From NCBI RefSeq assembly GCF_023078355.1, contig NZ_CP095552.1:1922001-1986000 (forward strand): a stretch of DNA of 64,000 bases, given 5' to 3'. Positions 43,832 through 53,314 of the stretch are shown in pieces. Positions within the stretch are counted from its first letter, which is position 1. Every line of letters starts with the position of its first letter. This DNA comes from Gordonia hongkongensis. GTDB lineage: Bacteria > Actinomycetota > Actinomycetes > Mycobacteriales > Mycobacteriaceae. A program made the translations under genes and the position numbers. The notes below the pieces were generated by a model that saw only the letters and a program-made list of their open reading frames with translations, was not told the DNA's origin and ran no database searches.

Positions 43832-45722
43832 ATCCCGGCCCCGCCGTTGTCCTCACGGCTGTTATGCCGGGTGTGGTTTCGGTGGTGTCCAGGGAGATGT
43901 CGCCGGCGGCCACCCCATCGATGAGCGCGACGGTCAACTCCTTGGCGGCGGCCACCTTTCGCTCGACTGCGCGCTGATAGTCGGCGACGTCGGCGAGAGC
44001 TCGTTCGAGTTGATCGGACTCGGTGGAGGTGAGCCCTGGTACACGCCAGGTCTGCCACTCCGATCCGGGTTCACATCTCGAATTGATGATCGCCGCGAGC
44101 GTGTGGGGACCGAGTGGCGCTCGCGGGTCGATCCGCAGGAGCTTCGCGGGGGCCTTCACAAGCGACCCGCCCACGTTGTCGATGACCGCGTGCGGGACCG
44201 GCTTCTCGACGAACACGATGTCCCCCGGATCGGTTCGTCGGGCGCGTGGATAGCGTTGCGCCGCATCGAAAGGATCGAAGCGCAGCGTTCCCTCTGGCAA
44301 GACGATCACCGTTCCACGTGGGTCGGCATCCGACTCGTCGAAGCGGTTTCCCGAGCGCACCGTGATGAGATTGCTCTCTTGCAACTCGGCGAGCGACTGA
44401 TCGTGCGTCCGGAACCGTCCGGACGCTGACTTAATAAGCACGTCCACCGTGCGTGCGGGAGTCGACGTCTGCAGCGTGGCGTGATGGACACGGTCAGCAT
44501 GGTCAGCGAGCGCGCGGGATCGGAGGCGTGGCGCACTGGTCCCGCGGGGAACGACCGTGCCGCTTCCCCGGATCGCGATCAATTCGCGCGACCGGAAATA
44601 CCGGTGGGCGCGCCTGGCATCCTGGTCGAGGATCGCGGTGACGTCACTGGCGAGGTCGCCCAGGTCGTCGCCGCTGAACCTGTCCAGGTCGGCGGTGCCG
44701 ATGAGGTCCGAAGCCGTCCCGCCCCGACAGATCCACAAAGCCTGGCTCTGCCGATGTGCCTCGCGCCAAAGACCGCGCGGAAGGCGTAGTGCCGCGACGA
44801 CGCTGCCGAGCTTGAGTGTCTCGGACCGGCGGATCTGCAAGTCGCCGGCGAGGTGATCGGTGAGCGCGGCCGCCGGTGCCATGATTACCGCGACGTCGCC
44901 GTCCCGCAGATCGAGAAGGAGTGCATCCACAGCTTCGAGCACATCGGACACCTCGGACCCGATGAGCGAGGCGACAACTGCGCCTCGTGCCTGTACAGAG
45001 GTGCTCACGTCGACTCTCGCGATTGCCGCTCGCCGCCGGAGATCCCGGGCCTCGCTGTCGGTGCCCCGGACGACCAGCTCCGACGCCAGGTCGGCGCACG
45101 CGAGCGCCAAGGTCGGGTCGCCGGCCGGGACGATAGACACATCTGCGTCGAGGTGCGCCACCGCGGCGCCGACAACTCCGCGGACGAGACCCAGCGCGTC
45201 GGGGGTCAGGTCGCGTACGCCGCGTGCTCTGCCCAGCCGCCCTCGCTCCAGACGAGTCAGCGCATCAGGTGTGCCGAGGGAGGCAACGACGAGCTGCTCA
45301 GTGAACCGCACCGAATCCGATGTTGCCGTGAAAGCGTCGATTTCGCGTCGGATCAGTTGATCGTCAGGGTCGACTCGCGTGGCCGCAGTGGTCAGTTCGC
45401 CGTGTGATGCGTCCGCGAAATCGACTCCCGACAAGGCGTACAGAGCCAACAGGCAGACGACATCGTCGAACCGGACGTGCTCCGGAACCGCCAGAGCGTC
45501 GACGTCCAGATGCTGTTCGGCGCGGTTCTTGCCACGACCCGTTCGGTCGAGCCACTCCACGATCTCGGTGCGGTCGAAATGTTCGATGCCGCTGATCGTC
45601 GAGACCGCAGTAGGGAAGGGAAACGACTCGCCGTGCACGATCGGGCGTTTGCGCCACTGACTGACTGCCGGCCGCGTTACTCTCGCCAGGTCGGCGATGT
45701 CCTGCATCGTCAGTGTGGTCAT
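43830..45722 (-). CDS. HTH protein with degenerate N6-methylase-like and HsdS-like regions
   Basis: This 630-residue protein has an N-terminal MerR/excisionase-like HTH (LTMQDIADLARVTRPAVSQWRKRP). The middle (about 190-370) recalls an N6-adenine methylase core (VPAGDPTLALACADLASELVVRGTDSEARDLRRRAAI and VVAALRLPRGLWREAHRQSQALWICRGG) but has no NPP(F/Y) catalytic motif. The C-terminal third (DPGDIVFVEKPVPHAVIDNVGGSLVKAPAKLLRI, then TSTESDQLERALADVADYQRAVERKVAAAKEL) resembles an HsdS target domain with spacer helix. The ATG follows AGGAGGT at ideal distance. It heads the hsd operon and likely regulates it or recognises modified DNA. The homology is read by eye and remote. Confidence 0.6.
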   Translation of the reverse strand: MTTLTMQDIADLARVTRPAVSQWRKRPIVHGESFPFPTAVSTISGIEHFDRTEIVEWLDRTGRGKNRAEQHLDVDALAVPEHVRFDDVVCLLALYALSGVDFADASHGELTTAATRVDPDDQLIRREIDAFTATSDSVRFTEQLVVASLGTPDALTRLERGRLGRARGVRDLTPDALGLVRGVVGAAVAHLDADVSIVPAGDPTLALACADLASELVVRGTDSEARDLRRRAAIARVDVSTSVQARGAVVASLIGSEVSDVLEAVDALLLDLRDGDVAVIMAPAAALTDHLAGDLQIRRSETLKLGSVVAALRLPRGLWREAHRQSQALWICRGGTASDLIGTADLDRFSGDDLGDLASDVTAILDQDARRAHRYFRSRELIAIRGSGTVVPRGTSAPRLRSRALADHADRVHHATLQTSTPARTVDVLIKSASGRFRTHDQSLAELQESNLITVRSGNRFDESDADPRGTVIVLPEGTLRFDPFDAAQRYPRARRTDPGDIVFVEKPVPHAVIDNVGGSLVKAPAKLLRIDPRAPLGPHTLAAIINSRCEPGSEWQTWRVPGLTSTESDQLERALADVADYQRAVERKVAAAKELTVALIDGVAAGDISLDTTETTPGITAVRTTAGPG

Positions 45723-45804
45723 TGCGGTCACCTCCTCGCCGTTGTCGACTGCCCATCGGTTCCCCGCAGAACACTACCCAGCTCGCACTCGCGCATGTGT
45801 GGTC

Positions 45805-45830
45805 TCACTGTTAAGGCGGCTTAACAGTGA
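45805..45830. promoter_or_regulatory. Large palindrome in the divergent promoter region of the hsd locus
   Basis: TCACTGTTAAG (45805-45815) and CTTAACAGTGA (45820-45830) form a perfect 11-bp-arm palindrome with a GCGG spacer. It lies between the HTH/methylase-like gene (minus) and the coiled-coil nuclease-like gene (plus), 83 bp from each start. The AT-rich arms stand out in this GC-rich DNA. It looks like an operator, with the adjacent HTH protein the natural candidate binder. Confidence 0.7.
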
Positions 45831-45913
45831 AATTGTGTCGGCAGAGGTCGGCTTGGGCGCAGTCTGTGTTCGGCAGCCGATCCCCTTGGTCGGCCAGACC
45901 GGGAGGAGCTGAA

Positions 45914-47329
45914 ATGACCGAACCGAAAGCACCCGCACACTTTGATGAACTGGCCGCAGCCGTCGTCATCGAAGGGGTGACAGTCCGAGACAAAGATGTT
46001 GTCCGCGAAGCGCAGCGATGGACCACCGGCGAACGCGGGCCGATCGTCGAAGACCAAGCGGCCCTCGTCGAGGCCGACCTCGGTGATTTCGTTGCCAAGG
46101 CGATCACCATTGGTTCTCACGCCCTGTCGGCGACCGGCGACGCCCAGGAATCGCGTGCCCTCGAGCGCATGATCACCGAACTCGGTGAGAGGGCTGCGTC
46201 GTCGACGGCAGAGGCCGCTTCGATGACCGACCGCAGCGTGAAAGCCGCGTCGGAGGCCGTCAGCAAGGCTGCCGAGGAAGCGCAGAAGACCCTTCGCGAG
46301 GCCGACGAGGCAACTCGCAAGTCACTCTCGGACGCCATTGCACTGATGCGCCGCGAGACCGAAGCCGAACTCAAACGGCTGTTCGGAGGTACCGACCCGG
46401 AGGTCGTCGACCGCTTCGCGCCACTGCTCGAACGTTTTGCCGCGAACCTTGACAAACGTGCCGCCGAGAACACCAGCGAACTGCTCGCCAAGGCGGCCAA
46501 ACAGTTCGATCCTGCCGACCCGACATCCCCCATGGCCAAGCACACCGCAGACCTCGCCAAGCGTCAGGACGCACTGACTGCCCAACTCGCGGAACAGCAC
46601 TCCGCGGTGGCGCAGCGGCTCGACGAGGTGGTCACAGCGTTGAAAGTGGCCGAGGCGAAAGCGTCGGTCAGCAAGGTGTCCCCGATCAAGGGGAGCACCT
46701 ATGAGGCCGAGATCCATCAGGTTCTCCACCAGGTCGCCGCCGGCCTCGGGGATGAGTACCTCGAAACCGGTGCCGTCGTCGGCTCGGTCGTTCGCTGCAA
46801 GAAGGGCGACGGCGTACTGCTCGTCGACGGCGGAGACGCGCGCGTCGTCGTCGAGGTGACCGACTCGAAGCGGGATCACTGGTGCGCGTACTTCGACGAA
46901 GCTGAACGAAACCGGAACGCCACTGCCGCGATCGGCCTGGTCCGGTCCGTGGAACAGAACTGCGGTGAGACGATTCGCGTGCTCGGTCGGCGTCGAATCG
47001 TGCTCGCTTTCGACCCGACTGCCGATGACCCCGACCTCATGCGCGCGGTCGTCATGCTCCTGCGGACCGCATCCCTGGCTGCGGCCACCAGGTCGGGCGC
47101 GCAGGAGATCAACACCGCGGAGGAGAAAATCACCGCCGCAGTCAAACAACTCGAAAAGATTGACGAGATCAAGAAGTCTGCCGGTGCGATCGCGAACAAC
47201 GTGCGCAAGATCGAGAACACCTGCGGGGCTGTCTACTCAGCCATCGATCGCCTGCTGGCCGACGCCCTGAACGCGCTGGCGGGTGTGGACTCTGAGAGCC
47301 CGGCGGACGTCGAGCGAGGCGTGGCGTGA
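45914..47329 (+). CDS. Coiled-coil protein with possible PD-(D/E)XK nuclease domain
   Basis: The protein has 471 residues. Residues about 85-250 are long alanine/glutamate-rich helices of coiled-coil type (SSTAEAASMTDRSVKAASEAVSKAAEEAQKTLREADEATRK). From 258 a compact domain has KGSTYEAEIHQVLHQVAAGLGD, then KKGDGVLLVDGG with Asp near 299 and VVVEVTDSK with Glu near 314 and Lys near 319. This is a beta-hairpin pattern like a PD-(D/E)XK core, reminiscent of RmuC-type proteins. A helical tail ends it. GGGAGGAG precedes the ATG. The function is unknown, but DNA cleavage or sensing within a defence locus is plausible. Confidence 0.6.
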   Translation: MTEPKAPAHFDELAAAVVIEGVTVRDKDVVREAQRWTTGERGPIVEDQAALVEADLGDFVAKAITIGSHALSATGDAQESRALERMITELGERAASSTAEAASMTDRSVKAASEAVSKAAEEAQKTLREADEATRKSLSDAIALMRRETEAELKRLFGGTDPEVVDRFAPLLERFAANLDKRAAENTSELLAKAAKQFDPADPTSPMAKHTADLAKRQDALTAQLAEQHSAVAQRLDEVVTALKVAEAKASVSKVSPIKGSTYEAEIHQVLHQVAAGLGDEYLETGAVVGSVVRCKKGDGVLLVDGGDARVVVEVTDSKRDHWCAYFDEAERNRNATAAIGLVRSVEQNCGETIRVLGRRRIVLAFDPTADDPDLMRAVVMLLRTASLAAATRSGAQEINTAEEKITAAVKQLEKIDEIKKSAGAIANNVRKIENTCGAVYSAIDRLLADALNALAGVDSESPADVERGVA

Positions 47330-47682
47330 TGCCCGAACCCGTCCGACTCCCCGACGCAATGGCACCTCCGGCCGTTGACTGTTCCGTGAACACAGGGTGG
47401 TATCCGCTTCTGGTCCGTCTCCATCGTCAACTCACCGCCGTCACCGACGACTTCACCTACGTGCAGATCAAGGGGAAGTTCGGGGTCCTGCGCTGCTACG
47501 TGAATTACGGAGAGTCGGTCGACGAATTCACCCGCGGTGTCTGCGAGCTCCTGATCGACGCCAGCGTGGAGGAGTCCAGCACGATCTGCGAACTGTGTGG
47601 CCGGCGCGGACGAATCCGAACGGGCATCGCCCGCGTCCGTACCGCATGCGAGTCGTGCTTCCGAGGAGTCGACATGCAGTAG
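47329..47682 (+). CDS. Small zinc-ribbon protein coupled to the nuclease-like gene
   Basis: This 117-residue soluble protein has an N-terminal part (GWYPLLVRLHRQLTAVTDDFTYVQIKGKFGVLRCYVNYGESVDEFTRGV) recalling a small bacterial family marked by Q-(I/V)-K-x-K-F-G-x-L-R. The C-terminal CELCGRRGRIRTGIARVRTACESC supplies two CxxC knuckles for zinc. Its ATG overlaps the stop of the preceding gene (TGATG), so the products are made together. No enzyme motif is visible. It could bind nucleic acid or act as an adaptor to the coiled-coil protein. Confidence 0.65.
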   Translation: MPEPVRLPDAMAPPAVDCSVNTGWYPLLVRLHRQLTAVTDDFTYVQIKGKFGVLRCYVNYGESVDEFTRGVCELLIDASVEESSTICELCGRRGRIRTGIARVRTACESCFRGVDMQ

Positions 47683-47815
47683 GCATCCATCGGCTGTCGG
47701 GCGACCAGACGATTGCCTGGTCGGCCCTGTCGATCACGCGGGTTCCGTCCGACACGCACACGTGCGCTGTGTCCGCGGCGTCACCTGGAACCATCGCTAC
47801 ACAAGGAGAATTGAA

Positions 47816-48199
47816 ATGCGCAAGATCATCCGCACGGCTCTCATCGGCGCCGGAGCCATCATCCCCGCGCTCGCACTCGCGGTCCCTGCCGAGGCCGTGA
47901 TCACCGACCAGTACGACCGCGTGAAGACCGTATTCTGTTCGTCCGAGCGGTACGGCAACGACGTCGAATACGACAACGGCAACCGCCACTACGATCAGCG
48001 GGTCCAGCTCTCGGAGCGGAACAACGGACTCTGGTGCGGATCGTCGAGCTTCACCGAGTACAAGGAGTACGGCCAGTACATCTCGGCAGACATCCAGAAT
48101 GACAACGCGAGCTACGTGTACTGCGCGATCTGGATCAACGGGCAGATCGCTGAACGCGACGAGGACCGCTCCGAGTACGGCGCTTGGGCCATGTGCTGA
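47816..48199 (+). CDS. Small secreted protein
   Basis: This 127-residue protein has a clear Sec signal (RKIIRTALIGAGAIIPALALAVPAEA, cleavage after AEA). The mature part of about 100 residues is rich in Tyr, Asn and Ser, with four cysteines (TVFCSSER, GLWCGSSS, YVYCAIWI and the terminal AMC) that could form two disulfides. AAGGAGAA lies at good distance before the ATG. No family is recognised. It is one of three unrelated small exported proteins here. Confidence 0.75.
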   Translation: MRKIIRTALIGAGAIIPALALAVPAEAVITDQYDRVKTVFCSSERYGNDVEYDNGNRHYDQRVQLSERNNGLWCGSSSFTEYKEYGQYISADIQNDNASYVYCAIWINGQIAERDEDRSEYGAWAMC

Positions 48200-48343
48200 T
48201 CGAAGCTTGCTCGACCGGGGCGCCCTTGTCTGGACGTGTAGTCCGTCCGTACCAATTTGAGCCGCGGGCCATCCGTTGAGCGCGCTATCCGTATCGAGCC
48301 GTGGGACGATGCCGTGTCTGTCGGTACTGAGAAAGGGTCGCAC

Positions 48344-48895
48344 ATGCGTCGGATCGTGCTGGGAATCATCGGGATCGCCGCTCTGGGTGTGATCACAGGG
48401 TGTGCGGAGGAGCAGGCGCCTGCGCCGGAGACGGTGACCGCAACCGTCACCGCCACCCAGGCCACCAGCTCCACGACCGCGGTCTCCACCGGTGCCGCCG
48501 CATACTCGTCGGGGACCAGTGCTGAAGCGAGTGCCGACGTCGATGCGATCCGGTCTGTGAAGCTGGAGTTCTACAGCGGGGACAAAGTGGGAGACAAGAT
48601 GATCCAGCTCAATCGACGCGGCGGTACGAGCTTCCCGGGAGTGAGCTGGACGTCGCGGTCGGAGGACGGCGACCTCGAGTCGGATGACTGTGCGGTGGTG
48701 ATCGATGTGACCGGTCCAGGCGATGTCGATGAACGGTACCGGAGCGATGAATGCAGCGGCGGGCGGACGTTCAGCCAGATGCCATCGATCACCGTACCGG
48801 GCGACTACCGGATCACGGTGTCGGTGACCCCGCCCATTGGTGGACAGCCGATCGTGGCCACCGAGACGATCAAGGTGATCGGAGTCGGACAGTGA
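48344..48895 (+). CDS. Putative lipoprotein
   Basis: This 183-residue protein has a signal with lipobox VITGC (Cys at about 18). A Thr/Ala/Ser-rich linker (PETVTATVTATQATSSTTAVSTGAAAYSSGTSAEA) then leads to a compact domain with KLEFYSGDKVGDKMIQLN and a CAVVIDV...ECSGG cysteine pair, ending in beta strands (GDYRITVSVTPPIGG). It would sit on the outer face of the cytoplasmic membrane. The start ATG 48344 is preceded by GAAAGGG. The function is unknown. Confidence 0.72.
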   Translation: MRRIVLGIIGIAALGVITGCAEEQAPAPETVTATVTATQATSSTTAVSTGAAAYSSGTSAEASADVDAIRSVKLEFYSGDKVGDKMIQLNRRGGTSFPGVSWTSRSEDGDLESDDCAVVIDVTGPGDVDERYRSDECSGGRTFSQMPSITVPGDYRITVSVTPPIGGQPIVATETIKVIGVGQ

Positions 48896-49008
48896 GGTGG
48901 GACAATTCACCGGTCCGGAGGACAGACCTGCTTGATCTGGCACCGTAGATTTCGTCCAATGCGTGGAGTCTTCGATCCGCGCACTTCGCGCATCGGAAGG
49001 GATGACCA

Positions 49009-49326
49009 ATGAGAAAACGATTGACCGCCACGATGGTTGCGAGCGCTGCGGCACTGACACTCGCGGTGGGCGGAGCAAGTGAAGCATCCGCAGCGCCGAC
49101 CCAGTGCACCAAGGGTGGGGGCTTCACCTACTCAGATGCGTTGTGCAAGGGCGGAAACGGTTCGTACCAGGCATATGCGGTCTGCTTCAACACAGTCAAC
49201 CCCAAGCTGTTCGGGAAGAAGTTCGTGCAGAGTTCGTGGCAGAAGGCGAGAAGCGGTAAGACGGCCCGAGTGTGGTGTCCCGCGCCGTATGCCGTCGAGA
49301 GCCGTGGCATCGGGTTGCGGAACTGA
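49009..49326 (+). CDS. Small secreted cysteine-containing protein
   Basis: This 105-residue protein has a signal peptide (RKRLTATMVASAAALTLAVGGASEASA, cleavage after ASA). The mature part is basic, about 78 residues, with cysteines in TQCTKGGG, ALCKGG, AVCFNT and RVWCPAPY. GGAAGGGATGACCA precedes the ATG. It is lone, short, and of no recognised family. An extracellular role is inferred only from the signal. Confidence 0.68.
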   Translation: MRKRLTATMVASAAALTLAVGGASEASAAPTQCTKGGGFTYSDALCKGGNGSYQAYAVCFNTVNPKLFGKKFVQSSWQKARSGKTARVWCPAPYAVESRGIGLRN

Positions 49327-49397
49327 GGTAACCGACGCCCTACAGCTAGACGACGCGCACCGGTTCCGGTCCACGTCGCCAGGCCATGATGCCGCTC

Positions 49398-49760
49398 TCA
49401 GCGAACACCGCGCGAGAGCGTTTGCCCGACAACCAGACCGAGCGCACCCTCGGCAAACCTCGAGACCGGCCCGACGGCGGTGTCGAGCGCCTCGTCGTAG
49501 CCGTCGCGTGCCTCGCCCCACAGGCGGCCCGACGAGCCGTTCGGCGTGACCCCGATCAGGGCGATGAGCTCACCGGTGGTGGGGATGCAGATCGCCCAGA
49601 CGAATCGTGTATCCGACTCCCAGTCACGCTGCGCCGCAGCGACGTACGCGGCGGGGTCGTCGACCTCGAGATGAGACAACGCCGGGACGTCGGTGATCCG
49701 CTCGTCCGCACGAAGCGCACGCAGATACCACGTCCCGGCGTTGATCTCGACTGGTTGCAT
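49398..49760 (-). CDS. GNAT-acetyltransferase-like fragment
   Basis: The 120 residues open TWYLRALRADERITDVPALSHLEVDDPAAYVAAAQRDWESDTRFVWAICIPTTGELIALIGVTPNGSSG, which looks like the first half of a GNAT acetyltransferase (two strands and the helix before the acetyl-CoA loop). The usual Q/RxxGxG/A loop is missing. The tail (SRFAEGALGLVVGQTLSRGVR) looks unrelated. It lies beside the inverted-repeat cluster and IS110 transposase, so it is probably a truncated remnant. Confidence 0.5.
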   Translation of the reverse strand: MQPVEINAGTWYLRALRADERITDVPALSHLEVDDPAAYVAAAQRDWESDTRFVWAICIPTTGELIALIGVTPNGSSGRLWGEARDGYDEALDTAVGPVSRFAEGALGLVVGQTLSRGVR

Positions 49761-49813
49761 TGCCTTGTTGTCGGGTTGACCCTTCGTGACGCCCCTCCGC
49801 AAGCTCCGGGGCT

Positions 49814-49944
49814 CCTCAGGGAGCAGGGCGAAGGGGCCCGCTTGTCTGCTCCCTGAGGTGCGAGCGAAGCGAGCCTCGAAGGGTCCTCGCAACTCGCCTC
49901 ACCAGGCCCTTCGTGGCTCGTCGCTTGCGCTCCTCGCACCTCAG
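49814..49944. repeat. Nested inverted repeats left of the IS110 gene
   Basis: CCTCAGGGAGCAG at 49814-49826 pairs with 49846-49858 (13 bp perfect). The second arm partly overlaps a larger imperfect hairpin: CTGAGGTGCGAG at 49853-49864 pairs with 49933-49944 (12 bp perfect), with inner CGAAGGG/CCCTTCG also matching. The structure resembles dispersed actinobacterial REP-like elements and could be a terminator or an insertion target. The rest of 49761-50198 shows no gene. Confidence 0.6.
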
Positions 49945-50198
49945 TATCTGCGGCCTGGCGGCCGTCGTGGGGGTCGAAGAGTTCGTGCTGGTCACCGGCG
50001 CGTGGGGGGTTGATAGTGGAGGGGTGGGATGCGGTGACCTTGAATTCCTCCCTTGTGCCGAAGAGCCAGTACCTCAGTGTGAGGCGCGGGGCCTGCCACG
50101 GGAATCGTGGATTGTTGCTATGAGCACGCGGATTAGACTCCTGCATTTGTTTGCCCCGTCCGCAGCCCACTTTTCGAGGACTCGAAAAGGAGACCGAG

Positions 50199-51437
50199 AT
50201 GGAAGTGCTGCATGCCCGATGTGCCGGGATGGATGTGTCGAAAAAGGATGTGAAAGTCTGTGTCCGCCTGGCTAGTCCGGGCCGAAAGACCGTGCAAGAT
50301 ACCACGACCTGGTCGTCGATGAGCGGCGACATTCTGCGGCTGCGGGACTATCTGATCGCCGAGCAGGTGACGTGTGTGGTCATGGAAGCCACCGGCGACT
50401 ACTGGAAACCGTTCTACTACCTCCTCGAAGACGCCCCGTTCGAGGTGATGCTGGTCAACGCCCACGACGCCAAGAACCTCCCGGGCCGCAAAACCGATGT
50501 GTCGGATGCGGCGTGGCTGGCGCAGCTGGCCGCCCACGGGCTGTTGCGGGCCTCGTTCGTGCCACCGGAACCGATCCGACGGTTACGCGATCTGACCCGC
50601 ACCCGCACCGCGATCACCCGCGAACGCGGCCGCGAGATTCAACGGTTGGAGAAAGTCCTCGAAGACGCCGGCATCAAACTGTCGGTGGTGGTCTCCGATA
50701 TCAACGGGGTCTCGTCACGATTCATGTTGCAGGCGCTGGTCAAGGGTGAACGCGATCCCGCCGTGTTGGCGGAGTTGTCGGTGAAACAACTCCGCCGCAA
50801 GATCCCCGCGTTGACGAAGGCGTTGCAGGGCCGCTTCACCGACCACCACGCGTTCCTGGTCGAGTTGCATCTGGATTTCATCACCGAACACACCACCCGG
50901 ATCGACGCGTTGACCGAGCGCATCGAGAAGGTGATGGCGCCGTTTCAAGCCAAGCGGGACCTGATCTGCACGATCCCGGGTATCTCCACCAGCACCGCCG
51001 ATGTGATCATCGCCGAGACCGGCGGCCAGATGGCCCAGTTCCCCACCCCAGGCCATTTGGCCTCGTGGGCGGGGGTCTGTCCCGGCCAGCACCAGTCCGC
51101 CGGACGGGTCAAGAACGTCAAAACCCGCCCCGGTAACCGTCACCTTAAAGGTGCTCTCGGGGCCGCGGCGTTGTCGATCGCCAGCCACAAAGGCACTTTT
51201 CTCAACGCCAAGTACCGGCGCCTGGTCCGCTCCCGCGGCAAACCCAAAGCGATCGTCGCCCTCGAGCACACCCTGCTCACTGTGGTCTGGATCATGCTGA
51301 CCGACAACGTCGTCTACGACGAACCCGGCGCCGATTACTACCAGCACCGCCATCCCGAACGCACCAAGAACCGCGCTATCTACGACCTACACAAACTCGG
51401 ATACGAAGTCACCATCACACCCCACGGAGCGGCCTGA
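50199..51437 (+). mobile_element. IS110-family transposase
   Basis: This 412-residue DEDD transposase has an N-terminal RuvC-like domain with HARCAGMDVSKKDVKVCVR (first Asp), CVVMEATGDYWKPFYYLL (Glu), and AKNLPGRKTDVSDAAWLAQLAAHGLL (KTDxxDA with the last Asps). The C-terminal transposase_20 region has ICTIPGISTSTADVIIAETGG and GHLASWAGVCPGQHQSAGRVK, with the conserved Ser. AAAAGGAGA precedes the ATG. No terminal inverted repeats were found, as is usual for IS110, so the element edges are not defined. It ends 74 bp from the accA3 stop. Confidence 0.95.
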
Positions 51438-51511
51438 GCAGCCACCTCACCACACTCTTCGGATTAGGGACCAGTAGTTTTTTGCGGTTCTTTCGAATTA
51501 TGGGGCGGAAG

Positions 51512-53314
51512 TCACTTCAGCTCGAGCAGCACCGTGCCCTGGGTGACGGCAGCGCCGGCCTCGATGGTGAGGCCGGTGACGACGCCGTCCTTGTGGGCGG
51601 TGACCGGGTTCTCCATCTTCATGGCCTCGAGGACGACGACCAGATCACCGGCGGCGACCTCCTGGCCCTCCTCCACGGCGACCTTGACGACGGTGCCCTG
51701 CATCGGAGCGGCCACGGCGTCGCCGGAAACGGCTGCGCCGCCGCCCTTCTTGCGTGAACGTTCCTTCGGCTTCTTGCGGACGACGCCGTTGGCCGAGCCG
51801 CCACCGCCACCGAGGGCGAGATCGCCGGGCAGCGACACCTCGACGCGACGGCCGCCGACCTCGACGACGACGTTCTGCCGCGGGGCGGCTTCGTCCTCTT
51901 CGATGGGCTCGCCGCCGGTGTACGGCTCGATCGGGTTGTCCCAATCGGTCTCGATCCACTTGGTGTAGACGTCGAACTTCTCGCCGTCGCCGATGAAGGC
52001 GGGATTGGAGACGATGTGCCGGTGGAACGGGATGACCGTCGCCAGGCCCTCGACCTCGAACTCGGCCAGTGCACGACGCGAACGCTCCAGCGCCTGCTCG
52101 CGGGTCTCGCCGGTGACGATCAGCTTGGCCAGCATCGAGTCGAACTGGCCGCCGATGACGTCACCCTCGACGACGCCGGAGTCGACGCGGACGCCGGGGC
52201 CGGTCGGCTCCTTGTAGACCGAGATCGGTCCCGGGGCGGGCAGGAAGTTGCGGCCGGCGTCCTCACCGTTGATGCGGAACTCGAAGGCGTGACCGCGCGG
52301 GGTCGGGTCCTCGGTGATCTCCAGTTTCTCGCCGTTGGCGATGCGGAACTGCTGACGCACCAGGTCGATGCCCGCGGTCTCCTCGGTGACCGGGTGCTCC
52401 ACCTGCAGGCGGGTGTTGACCTCGAGGAACGAGACCAGCCCGTCGCTGCCGACCAGGAACTCGACCGTGCCGGCGCCGTAGTAGCCGGCCTCGCGGCAGA
52501 TGGCCTTGGCGGACTCGTGGATCTTGGTGCGCTGCTCGTCGGTCAGGAACGGAGCCGGGGCCTCCTCGACCAGCTTCTGGAATCGACGCTGCAGCGAGCA
52601 GTCGCGGGTGCCGGCGACGATGACGTTGCCGTGCTGGTCGGCGATGACCTGGGCCTCGACGTGGCGGGCCTTGTCGAGGTAGCGCTCGACGAAGCACTCC
52701 CCGCGACCGAACGCCGCGACGGCCTCGCGGGTGGCCGACTCGAACAGGTGCGGGATCTCCTCGATCGTGTAGGCGACCTTCATGCCGCGTCCACCGCCGC
52801 CGAATGCCGCCTTGATGGCGACCGGCACGCCGTGCTCCTGGGCGAAGGCGACGACCTCGTCGGCGTCCTTCACCGGATCCTTGGTGCCGGGGGCCATCGG
52901 TGCGTCGGCCTTGAGCGCGATGTGGCGCGCGGTCACCTTGTCGCCGAGGTCGCGGATCGACTGCGGTGACGGACCGATCCAGATCAGCCCGGCGTCGATG
53001 ACGGCCTGCGCGAAGTCGCCGTTCTCCGACAGGAAGCCGTAACCCGGGTGGATCGCGTCGGCGCCGGATTTCTTGGCCGCGTCGAGGATCTTGTCGAAGA
53101 CCAGGTACGACTCCGCCGATGTCTGCCCGCCCAGTGCGAAAGCCTCGTCGGCGAGTTTGACGAACAGTGCGTTCGCGTCGGGCTCGGCGTACACCGCGAC
53201 GCTCGCGATACCTGCATCCCGGGCGGCGCGGATCACGCGGACAGCGATTTCGCCACGGTTGGCGATGAGGACCTTGCTGATTGCGGACGGAGTGTTCGCA
53301 GAGGTACTGGGCAC
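51512..53314 (-). CDS. accA3: Acyl-CoA carboxylase alpha subunit (biotin carboxylase and carrier)
   Basis: This 600-residue protein has a biotin carboxylase domain (about 13-460) with [22 protein letters not shown], the ATP-lid [13 protein letters not shown], and [18 protein letters not shown] linker rich in Lys ([13 protein letters not shown]) follows, and a C-terminal biotinyl domain with EAMKMENPV (biotin on Lys). Length and arrangement match mycobacterial AccA3, shared by acetyl-, propionyl- and long-chain acyl-CoA carboxylases for lipid and mycolate synthesis. Partners AccD5 and AccE5 are at 58250-60129 and BirA at 60288. Confidence 0.97.
   Translation of the reverse strand: MPSTSANTPSAISKVLIANRGEIAVRVIRAARDAGIASVAVYAEPDANALFVKLADEAFALGGQTSAESYLVFDKILDAAKKSGADAIHPGYGFLSENGDFAQAVIDAGLIWIGPSPQSIRDLGDKVTARHIALKADAPMAPGTKDPVKDADEVVAFAQEHGVPVAIKAAFGGGGRGMKVAYTIEEIPHLFESATREAVAAFGRGECFVERYLDKARHVEAQVIADQHGNVIVAGTRDCSLQRRFQKLVEEAPAPFLTDEQRTKIHESAKAICREAGYYGAGTVEFLVGSDGLVSFLEVNTRLQVEHPVTEETAGIDLVRQQFRIANGEKLEITEDPTPRGHAFEFRINGEDAGRNFLPAPGPISVYKEPTGPGVRVDSGVVEGDVIGGQFDSMLAKLIVTGETREQALERSRRALAEFEVEGLATVIPFHRHIVSNPAFIGDGEKFDVYTKWIETDWDNPIEPYTGGEPIEEDEAAPRQNVVVEVGGRRVEVSLPGDLALGGGGGSANGVVRKKPKERSRKKGGGAAVSGDAVAAPMQGTVVKVAVEEGQEVAAGDLVVVLEAMKMENPVTAHKDGVVTGLTIEAGAAVTQGTVLLELK

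Noticed and set aside
50151..50198. An earlier in-frame start for the IS110 transposase
   Set aside because: The upstream residues do not fit the family. The strong AAAAGGAGA before ATG 50199 and the MDVSKKD motif close behind support the later start.
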